64,000 nt of DNA from contig JAZGTN010000035.1 of assembly GCA_037783415.1 (NCBI GenBank), positions 5,022,001 through 5,086,000 on the forward strand, in the 5' to 3' direction. This document shows positions 13,101 to 25,100 of this stretch, in pieces. How positions within the stretch are numbered: the stretch's first letter is position 1; every line of letters starts with the position of its first letter. This stretch comes from Leptasterias polaris (lineage: Eukaryota > Echinodermata > Asteroidea > Forcipulatida > Asteriidae). Under the pieces are notes generated by a model. It did no database searches, had not been told where the DNA came from, and saw only the letters and a program-made list of their open reading frames with translations. A program made the position numbers and the translations under genes.

Positions 13101-16100
13101 GGTCTTGACACTTGTGCTCTTGAGCAAGGCACTTAACTATAATTGCTTCGTAAAAAGTTGGGAAAGTAGTGCATTCTGCTCTACCAGCCAGGCTCCTAGT
13201 GGATGATGTCCATGCCTAACATCCTTACGGACTGTAAATGGGGTAACCCTGTTTCAGCCCCAGGAGTAGGTGGCCTCTATATTATTTTCTTGTATCAATG
13301 GCCAAATAATAATAATAACAGTTACAACAATGAATTTGGGGGGGGGGGGGGGGGTTACTTGTCTCGCATCATGTGTGGGTTTTGAGGCATTGCTATAGTG
13401 AGGTATCAATGTATATTTGGTTTGTGGTAACACCACTTTGCTGTGTAGATTTTTTTTCGTTGAGAGCCTGTATTGCTATTTATTCTACTGCTGCGGAGTA
13501 GATTTCAGAATTCGGGAGACTTCTTAGTTCTGAAAAGAACTATCTTGCTTGTTAACTACTACCTGGGCGGAAGGTAGTGGATCGAGTAAGTTTGGATCGA
13601 GGGGACTTCTCGTTATTAAGTTCACTGTCCCATCACTTTTAATTTTATTCACACAAAATTTTCCGTAACACCATTTACATGAGTAGGATCCGAAACTTTT
13701 CATGGTGGGAATACAATCTAGTTAGGTTTGCCCTAACACCATGTACATGAAATACTCTATGTGAGTTACACAAAATAATGTCCGTGATTTAAAACTCTCG
13801 TTCCTAGATCGTAGTGTACAGTACTTACATCTTCCAGATTATCTTTCTTTGTACTTAATGCATCCAGCTCCTGTTGTCTCGCCTCTAAATCTTTTGCGAG
13901 AGATGCATTCGTCTGTTTCAATGCCCCGTATTTCTTCCGCATCTGTGGATTCTGTGGTTGAGTTATCAATAATGACAGGAATAGTTATAAGAACTTACTG
14001 TTCAAGAATGTAACACCCTACGCCAAAAAACAAATCAGGCAGTTCTTGGAAATAGTGAAAAGGCATTAAAAGTGAAGGCAACTCAAACATTAGCCATGAT
14101 CAGGTTGGCTCAGTGATTTCTTTCCCTCCCTTTCTCCTCTGTGGACCCTGATTCGAATCCCACCTCAGACTGGAACCTTGCTTGTGGATCGGGTTTTCAG
14201 TCCCTAACTGATTGCGTGGATTTTCCCCTGGGGTTTTCCTCCCTAATGTAAAACTGAACATTTCTTTGTATTTTGTAATCACCATCCTGTTATTGCGGCT
14301 TGCGATAATGCATGTGCAATGAAATAATTAAGTATATAAATGATGTTAATGTGATGTGATATCTTAAACATTCTTTGTGTTGAGAAATACTTAACTTATA
14401 GACCATAAATATCTATTTGATTAAAGCAAACAAACCCATATTTTAGGAGTTGCCTGTTTTTTGGCACAGAGCACCAAACCCAACACAAACATACCTCAAG
14501 TCAAACATTCTGCCTTGTAATTGGTTTAGAACACACGATATGACTTGAAAGCCACGTGAGCGTGACAGACTACACCAATAGATGGATTGCAATACGCATC
14601 ATTGACCGCCATCTTTGATGTAAAACAATGGAAAGGTGCAAGCGTGTACGCGCTACGCACGACTCTCAGCCAATGATAGCTCTTCACGCGTGCACAATTC
14701 ATCAAAGATGGCAGTCAATGACGCGTATTGCAATCCATCTATTGCAACCAACTTATACCTGAAGCAACCAAAGTATTATACCCATAGCAACCGGTGTTCT
14801 ATAATACCTGTAGCCATCAATGAACTATACCTGTAGAAACCAGTGTGCACGGTATACTATATACCCATATCAACCAGTGTAATACACCCACACTTAACCA
14901 ATGTACTACAACTGTATTAACCAATGTACTATACCCGTAGCAACCAATAAACTATACCTGTAGAAAACAGCGTATTATACCCATAGCTACCAGTGTAATA
15001 CACCCACACTAAAACAATGTACAACTGTATTAACCAATGTACTTTACCTGTAGCAACCATTGTACTACATCCGTAGAAACTACTGTACTATACCCAAAGC
15101 AACCAAAGTACTATTTCCATAGCAACAAGTGTACTATTCCCATAGCTACATAGCTTTTTGGTACCTAGATGTCTAGGCAAAATGTACGCTTGGGGTGTTA
15201 TAAAACAAATATTGATTGCTTTCACTCATGCTATGGTTAAAAGTACGACTCCCTCGGTGATCCCCGGAGCGTTTTTATTATTTCCCTTGGCTTTTTTCTC
15301 GAGTCATAGAACGCTCTGTGGATTTTCTCAGGAGTTTTAACCATATTTATGCAGTCAATATTTGTATACTTTGCAGTTGTGCCACCATACACAAACTGTG
15401 TAGATAAACAGTTCCACATTGTTGTTTAACTTACAGGGACATGTTGTGGGGAGTATTTTGGTGAATACGTACCATATCATCAATCAATGTATCTGCCATC
15501 CTACGGCATTGCTGAATCTCTTGCTCTATTTGATGGATAGTCTGCTCCACACTGTTAACAAATAAATGACAAACAAATTTCCATAAAAACTTCAATTTTA
15601 AGATAACTTGTTTTAATTGGGCAATAACTTTGCGAGGACCCGGTCTTCACTAGGTGGTAATGACATAGTTAGTAATGACCAGGTTAATGGCTGGCCTTCG
15701 GTTTGGCCCATTAACAGCAGCTAGCCACCAACAAAGCAAAGAAAAGGTACAAACCATCAGAATTTGTTTCTCTGTATCTTTTAGAATTGTTCTATTCGTG
15801 TTCAAGGGCCATTCTCTAGGCTGTTCAATTTTTCCGTAGGACCTAATCTCTCACACATACTTTACTTTTTATGTTCTTATCAAGAACCAGACTCTGAGCT
15901 TTGAAAATTAACAGCACCATAAATAGAAACACTTTGGTTGGTGTTCGACTTTATGGTTTGTGTTATGTCGGTTTTATGCACCTACCAGATACCTTGTAAA
16001 TTGGAAAATTGTCTGTGCGTTCACGCGTACCCTAGGTAGGCGCCACGGGTGGCACAATCTCTCCTTGCCGACCCCCCCCCCAAAAAAAACCCAAAACAAA

Positions 16101-19100
16101 CCCCAACAACAACCCAACAACAGCAACACAAAGAAGACAGTCGATTTCAAACACAGTGCATACAGAACTTTTACAGAAAAATATGCTTGTTTAGAAGATT
16201 AAGAACCCAAATAAGCAACACTTACTCCTGTCTTTGGGTGAAGATCTTGTCAATGTTCTTAGCTTCTGTGTCATTCTGAATCTTTAGCTGCAATACAAAC
16301 ATCAAATACAAATGTAAAGTTGCTTAAATGGGCCATCAAGATATTCAAAACAAACCATGTTTGCTATTCATAAACGACCGAGGTACTTGTGAATTCCCAG
16401 TATTTTTCACCACTTGAGCGCATGTGTGGACTAAATTTACATGATGTGAAACAAGTAAAACAAACTGGTTTTTGTTGTTTCCTTATTTCACTGTTATTAT
16501 AATATTATTATTATTTATTTGCCCATTGATTGAAGAAAACATACAGGCAGTCAAAATAAGATAAAATTGTAATTTGATGGCTAGGTGCTATAAGGTCATT
16601 AATTTCAATTTCAATACTAAATCAATAATGATTAAAAGGGCATCAAATAAAAAATGCCTATGAATTTCAAAAGAATAAGTCAAAATCCACAAATAAATGT
16701 TTTACTTCAAGTGATTGTTTCTTTTTGTCAAACAATTACTTTGGAAACCAGTCTTGATCAATATACTCCATTTACCATATATGCAAAACGCATTTTTGCA
16801 AAAATTAGTGAGTGGCCTGACTAATTATTTTTTGCATTTATACCACAGGTCCTTTTGGTTGGTAAGCAGTTTGCAACAGCTAATTATATTTTCTCAAAAC
16901 ACATTTTTATGAAATCCATGCAAACTGCACAAACATTCTTAAAGTCCTTAAGGCGTAGAATTGTGATGCAAGAACATTTGCCTAAAGTGCCCTCATGAGG
17001 TCAAGATTATACTCTGATTGTGCTCAATGTCTTACCTCTTTATGATCCTCAAGCACTTCTTCCATAGCAGTATCAGTGTTCAGTTTATCCACCAGCTAAT
17101 TAATAAAAACACAAAAATTTGTTTTTAATACAAAATAAATTCTAGAATATGAAAAAACTTAAAGGCAAAAGATAATTTGGGTTCGGGAATCGTCCAATTG
17201 TTTGAATCCTATTAAAATGTAGACATATACAATAAAACTAACCTGTGAAAATTTCATTATAAAAGGTGGTAGCGTTTTTGAGATATCGCCAACAATTGAA
17301 ATTTTATCAGATTTTTTCTAAAACCACATTCCTTAGGGGGAAATCGTTTCTCAAAATGTTAGACATTATCAACAGTTGCAGCAATTTTTAGCAAGTACGT
17401 TTTTATGTTCATTAACTTGTGGACCAAAGGTACCCTCTCTTTAAAAATGTAAAAATTGTGCGCTTTTAATCTTCACTAAAGATATTAAACCCAACTTCCA
17501 CAAGTTGCACGTAAAGGAACTCAGTACAAATATTGTAGTATGGTTGGCTGCAGATTGTGCCACAGCACCTTGTTAATAATTACTGTTACTAATTATTTTG
17601 AAATCATCAGCTTTTGTTTGACATGGAATTAACAAATAACTACATTAAAGATAATATTAACCCTCCTACTCTTGGTAACATTTTCCAGTGAGTTGACCAA
17701 CCATTTGAAACCATTCAACTGCACTGGTTGTGTATGATGGCACAACTGTGCACAACATGTGTGTACTGTGTAGATGCATTTACCACATGATATTACATTG
17801 CAGGCTGGCATAGTTTATCTACCATTCAAAACCACAGTGGATGATATTGAATGGTCAGATAGTAGAAGAGTTAATAAAAACTCACAGTATTATAGTCACC
17901 AAGTTGACCTTGAAGCTCCTTAACTTCATTCGCAAGACTCTCCGCCCTATTACAAGATGGGAAATATTTAAAGCAAATTAAACAAAAGGTTAACCTCAGG
18001 GTTTGTCCTTAAATAGTTTACTAATCACTTGATCAGCCAGTTTTCAACTCAGAATCCTTCAGCTTTATCAAGGGGCCATATCTAGGGTACTCATGTAGGG
18101 AACTTGCCACGGTGTCGTGGCCGAGCGGATAAGAGCACCGGACTCAAGCTCTGGTGTTTCTGATCACAGAGTGTGGGTTCGATTCCCCGCTCATGACACT
18201 TGTGTCCTTAAGCAAAACACTTAACCATTATTGCTGCATCCTTCGGATGAGGCGTAAAGCCGTAGGTCCTGGAGTTCGCCCCGGTGTTCCTGGTTTGATT
18301 GCCTACAGCCAGTAGACTAGCCTACAACCCTGCTTGAACTAGGGTACTCATGTGGGGCACTTTGCCACAGTGCAAACTGCCTACAGCCAGTAGACTAGCT
18401 TAAGACCCAGCTTGAACTAGGGTACTTGTGTGGGGCACTTTGCCACAGTGCAAACTGCCTACAGCCTAAACGAGCTTGAGTCCGGTGCTCTTATCCGCTC
18501 GGCCACGACACCGTGGCAAGTTCCCTACATGAGTACCCTACTAGCCTAAAACCCTGCTTGAACTAGGGTACTCGTGTGGGGCACTTTGCCACAGTGCAAA
18601 CTGCCTACAGCCAGTAGACTAGCTTAAAACCCAGCTTGAACTAGGGTACTCGTGTGGGGCACTTTGCCACAGTGCAAACTGCCTACAGCCAGTAGACTAG
18701 CCTAAAACCCAGCTTGGACTAGGGTACTCGTGTGGGGCACTTTGCCACAGTGCAAACTGCCTACAGCCAGTAGACTAGCTTAAAACCCAGCTTGAACTAG
18801 GGTACTCGTGTGGGGCACTTTGCCACAGTGCAAACTGCCTACAGCCAGTAGACTAGCCTAAAACCCTGCTTGAACTAGGGTACTCGTGTGGGGCACTTTG
18901 CCACAGTGCAAACTGCCTACAGCCAGTAGACTAGCCTAAAACCCAGCTTGAACTAGGGTACTCGTGTGGGGCACTTTGCCACAGTGCAAACTGCCTACAG
19001 CCAGTAGACTAGCCTAAAACCCAGCTTGAACTAGGGTACTCGTGTGGGGCACTTTGCCACAGTGCAAACTGCCTACAGCCAGTAGACTAGCCTAAAACCC

Positions 19101-22100
19101 TGCTTGAACTAGGGTACTCGTGTGGGGCACTTTGCCACAGTGCAAACTGCCTACAGCCAGTAGACTAGCCTAAAACCCAGCTTGAACTAGGGTACTCGTG
19201 TAGGACAATATTTGACTGTAGTCTCAAACCTCTCAAAATGTGTTAAGGTCATCACAATTTCGGACAATTTCTTTTTTAAAATAAGAACTGCCAGACTCAC
19301 CGTTTTTCATATGACAAATAGCTGTTATTCTCGTCATTAGCTTGGTCGATACTCCCTTGAAGTTTATTGTTTTCTGTCTGAAGCTCATTGAGCTTAGTGC
19401 GAAGCATTCCAATAAAATACGACTTGTCCATTACAACACGTTGCGGCCCTATAGAAAAAATACAAAGCAATAGCAAAATAATAATCTTGGAGCCTTAAAA
19501 AATGGTTTCTGAAACAAACACAAATTTTAGGGTCCACAAGTACAGAATATCTATCAATGTTGTACATTTCTTACAAATATTATCAAAAGTGAAGCCAGTG
19601 CTGGGAAGCTTGACTTATAAAAGGATAAACCGAAAAACAATCGACTAATACAGTCATCAATGTGATATTTCATTAGTTCACATAATTGCAAAAAGTTTTC
19701 TTAGCTTTACAAGAATCAGTTATTTATTGAATGCACTTTTCCCCAGTTAACATGAGTAGTAACAAGACCCCGATTGTCTCACCTTTTTTACCAGTCCTCA
19801 TTCCTCCAAGACCTTGTTGTGTGGTAGGTCGATCAGTCACACTTAGTTTGGCATCAAGTACTGACAAAATAATCCAAACATAACAAATTTATATATATAC
19901 ACAATGGAGATAAATCATCCCCCTAAATCTTCATTTCACTGTAACAGAATGATGGTTACTTCTTTAGAAAATCATTAACCCTCCTACTTTCTGACCATTC
20001 AATGTCGCTCAATGTGGTTTAGACTGATGCCAGTCTGTGATATGATATCACGTGCTGAATGCATTTCCATGGCACAAAGTCAACCCTCCTGCAGTCTGAG
20101 CATTCAGTAACATCCACTGTAGGTTTTGATGTTATGCAAGCCTGCAATTTTATCTTATGTGATAAATGCAATATAACAGCTGACAGTCAATCCTCCTACT
20201 GTCTGGCCAATCAATGTCCTTCACTGTGATTTTGAAGGATAGATATGCAAGCCTACGATATGACACCACACAGTAAATGTATCTCCACAGTACACAGTCA
20301 ACCCTCCTACTGTCCAACCATTTCACATCACCCATACTGTTTGCCCATTCAATACACTTTGGTTTTGAATGATGGATAAACTATGCCAGCCTGCAATATG
20401 ATATCATGTGGTGAATGCATCTACACTGTACGCAGTCAACCCTCCTACTGTCTAACCATTCATTACCATCCACTGTAGTTTTTGAATGATAGATAAACTA
20501 TACCAGCCTGCAATATGATATCATGTGGTGAATGCATCTACACTGTACGCAGTCAACCACTGTGGTTTTGAAAGATAGATGCCAGCCCACATTATGGTAC
20601 CATGTGGTGAATGCATCTAAACAATACACAGTCAACCCTCCTATGTACTGTCTGACCATTCAATATCATCCATTGGTTTTGAATGATAGATAAACTAAGC
20701 CAGTCTACAATATGATTTCATGAGACAATTGCACAGTGCACAGGTACATGTTGTACAGATGTTCCACCATACGCAATATGTGTCACTGGGCAGTTAGTTC
20801 CGATCGGTTGGTCAACGCACCGACAAACGTTATCGAGAGTAGTAGGGTTAATCAATTAATTTTTTTAAATTATGGATCTGAGTAATGCTCTTAGCATTGA
20901 AATAAGAATGTCAAGATATCATACCTCCCACTCCTGCTCCTGCAGCTCCGCCCCTCGTTCCTGGCCTTGCAGTACCCGGGGCCTGAAAATAAATCAATGG
21001 ATGCTCAATCAATATGTACAATGTTTCACATCCATTAGACCATTAGCCATAGATCATGTAGTACAGATCTTGGTGTATTTACCAACAAGAAAAGTCAAGA
21101 CAACAACTTTTAAAATCCAAGCAATAAAATTTCAACCTCTTCATCCCATTTTCCCCCAGTTTAGCCTAACAACTCACACCATCAATTTCAATTTAATCAA
21201 AGTATTGCATGAACTTAGGGCTCGAATTTGAAGGGGAAAAAAATCCACAAGACTGCAGGGCTTGTGGCTCAAAAAATTTACCCGACCAGAATTTGTTTTA
21301 CAAGACCAGAATCAAAATGAGGAAAAACTTTCTACAGGCCTTAGTTGTTAATGTTTTTATTAACCCTCCTACTGTTCGCAACATTTTCAAGTGAGTTGAC
21401 CAACCATTTGAAACCATTCAACTGCCAAAGTTGTGTATGGTGGCACAACTGTGCACAGAACTAACTGTGTACTGTGTACATGCATTCCCTCATGGTATCA
21501 TATTGCAAGGCTGGCATAGCTTATCTATCATTCAAAACCACAGTGAATGGTATTGAATGGTCAGACAGCAAGAGGGTTAAAAGCTGTGAGAGAAGTAAAA
21601 GAAGATTTTTAACTTTTTTTAAATTCACCATTTGTACATCATTCTCTCTATTGTCTTTCTTATAAATTATCATGGCCAATTCTATATATTTTATCCTTTC
21701 TAGTTTATGTTAATTCTAAATGTATTATCCCCGTCTTTTATCGAATTTGATTTTCAATAAACCATTTCAAAATTCAATTCAATTTATCTCAGTTATTGAA
21801 AGACAAATATCAGACTAAACGTCAACAATGAACATTTTTGTTTTCTTTTTAAAGTATTACTATTCAATTGAAAAACACAAGACCATTGAACTTGTCTGGT
21901 CCTGACAGTTTACTAGCCCGGTGCTGAAATTACTGGCCTTGGGCATGGGTCCAGTGTCAATTTCTAGCCCTGGAAAATCTGTCACATTAAGGGTAGTGTC
22001 TCTGTCTCACAACGTTCTTAAAGAGGTGGTGTTAGATTTACCCCAGTTCCTTGAGGCATTCTCATCGCAGTTCCCGGTGGAGCTTGTCTCAGTAAGGAGC

Positions 22101-25100
22101 TGTTAGGTCGAGCACCTGTAGTTGGTTTTCGGCTTCCTCCTGAAGGTGGTCGATTCCTGAAATATTAGGTCATTAGGCATGTTATTGAAACTCGGACACT
22201 ACGTAACAAATATAAATGTGCCTTCACTATGAGTTTATTTTGTGTGTTGGCTTGTTTTTCGTTGTTTTTTGTTTGGTGTCATTGAGAGAAGTTATGATAC
22301 AAGTTGCTTGTCATTATAACTAAAAAGGCGAATTGCAAGTCTTTTCATAATTTTGTTCAGTTTAAATGGCTTGAATGTATTTTTTTAAACTTGAAACTAA
22401 AAAAGTCAAAAAGCAAAGCCTATTGTGATTTATGTTTAGATACAGTATGCATTATTACAGTTTTTGTATGCAATGTCAAATTACTACAAAAGTTAGTTGC
22501 GATAATCGTAACCCTCCGGAGGATGGAGGGTTACAATTATCGCAACGAACTATACAAAAGTGTGCGATGATCGTAAGCCTTCATTTTCCTGACAGTTGCG
22601 ACAAAGATAATTACTAATGTCTGATACTACTTACTAGTGATAGTGATATTTAAAGGATAAAACTTAGCCACCGTGCATCATTCAGTAAATTTGGTGAAAC
22701 TTTGAGTTGAAGAAATGATCGAGCTGGGAACACGAATACTACCGTTGCAATAATCCTAACCCATGATCCTCCCGAAGGCCGAAACCAAGAAAGAGCTATG
22801 CATGATCATCACAGCTAAGTTAGGAAAGGGCAAGCTTCCTAAGGGGAAATAGAATATTAATGTACGCTACAACAACTTAATATTTGTTCATGCTTTTTGC
22901 TAAGCAAGGGGGGTCATTCCGTGTCAAATCACCTAAAGTTGGGCAGGCTCCGTCTCAGATTTTTACTAATTTTTTTCTTCAAACATTCCCCTATGGGTGC
23001 CATGAACACACACCAAATTTTAGAAACCTAACCCTTAACATTTCTGAGATATGACCCCCTAAAATTTTAAGCCCCGCCCCTTCAAATTTACTTTTTGTGT
23101 TTTGGGCATTTTTAGAGGCCTATATCTACAAATTGAGATAAGATATACTGCAAATTAATATACAGGGTACCTGGTACTCCATCAACTAGATATTACTGTC
23201 AAAAGTAGCATAGGCCTTTTTTATATCAAGGCATAGGTCTTTAAAAACTGACATTTTAGCCCGCTGAATGATTTTTCGTCATTTTTGAGACCCCCTAAGG
23301 CCTAAGTGAAAATGTCAGATTGCTTTTGTATTACATTTGGTTTCATAACTAGGTGTATATGTGTGACCTGATACAAGGACCAATCACACCTTTGATTGGT
23401 ATTTGGCAGGGGTCTGAAAGTGGGTCCGGCTGTAAAAATGCCAAAAAACGCATTTTTCAAGTGGTTATTTGACAACGTGGGACATTACTGACAGGTTTCC
23501 CAATTTTTCTCAATAATACTTTGTATCCAGTCTACTTGTGTAACCAAATGTAATACAAAAGCAATCGGACATTTCACTTACTGCTTAGGCAGTAGTAGAC
23601 TAGGGGGGTCTCAAAAATGACGAAAAATCATTACGCGGGCTAAAATGTCAGTTTTTAAAGACCAATGCCTTGATGATATAAAAATGTCCGATGCTACTTT
23701 TGACAGTAGATTCTAGTTGATGGGGTACCAGGTACCCTGTATATTTATTTGCAGTTACATATCTTATCTCAATTTGTAGATAGGCCTCTAAAAATGCCCA
23801 AAACACAAAAAGTAAATTTGAAGGGGCGGGGCTTACATTTTTAGGGGGTCATATCTCAGAAATGTCAAGGAGTAGGGTTCTAAAATTTGGTGTGTGTTCA
23901 TGGCACCCAAAGGGGAATGTTTGAATTTTTGAGATGGAGCCTGCCGACCCATCACTCATCAGGTGAGTTGACACGGAATGACCCAGGGGCAAGATGATGA
24001 GATTCAATCCGACCGATGCGATGCCGATGGCGCGATGGTACGTGGTCAGATGATTATTATTGGTATATTGGTATATTGGTATATTTTTATTCACATTATC
24101 ACATTGTGACCCGAAGGCCAAATTGCATGATAATTTACAATATTAAAATCATTGAAAAAAACATTGAAAAAATTAAAAATTAAAAAGCTGCTCACAAGGA
24201 ATATTAAGGCCCTATTTAGATAACTGGTAAAAAGTAAGCACGGGCAGTTTTATTGTTAATCTAAATGCGAGTAATAATCTAGCACAGATTTGAGGTGGTG
24301 GCACTAATTAAAAAAAAAGATTATTAAAAACTGAACACAGAGCAAAATATTCTACTTGTTCAGCAAGCTGATGAAATAGGGTATTGGGCTGTTTTTGAAT
24401 CGTGATGTCCTGGTGCGTAAGTAAGAATAATGATGTGCATTACGCAGGTTGCGGGCGTGAGACTCCCGTCTGGTAGGAGGGAGAAGATCATTTGTACGTT
24501 CTGAATTGGCAAGTCCTTCAGCCAAGCTGAGACAATGATTCTCCCTCCTATCAGCAAGAGACTCAAGCCCGCAAATATGCATAGCATCCGCATACGAAGT
24601 ATAGCGCTGTGCCAAAATGGTTCTGCATGCACGTTTTTGCAGGTGCTCCAGAGTCTTCTTCTGGGCAGCAGTAATTGAGGAAGACCAAGTAACATCAGCA
24701 TATTCAACAGCAGGCCTCACATAACTTTTATAAATTGATATGAGCTCAACATCATTAAATCCAAACCTCTTAAGCAGGCGGAGCATATACAGTTTTTGAT
24801 TGGCTTTCTTAGAAATTTCATTGATATTTTTTTCCCATCGGAGGTCATTCTGTAGCCAGACTCCTAGGACCTTTGCCTCAGATACAAAGTTCAGAGGGAC
24901 TCCCGCAATACTCAACTCGGCATGTGGTGGGGGTTTAGTTTTGAAACATGTTTGGATGGCTTGACACTTGGAGGGATTCAGGCTGAGTTTGTTGGTATTG
25001 GTCCATTCAGTAAATTCATCAAGAACTACTTGCAGCCCACTAGGCTGGAAGCAGGAACGATTTTCAGCAAATGTCAAGTCATCCACATATTTCCAGCACT

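Noticed and set aside
18110..18200. tRNA-Leu gene
   Set aside because: A and B boxes are good, but the tRNA-like head continues directly into a SINE body shared by other copies.
18296..19205. CRISPR-like array
   Set aside because: The whole 78-bp unit repeats without unique spacers, and the DNA is animal.
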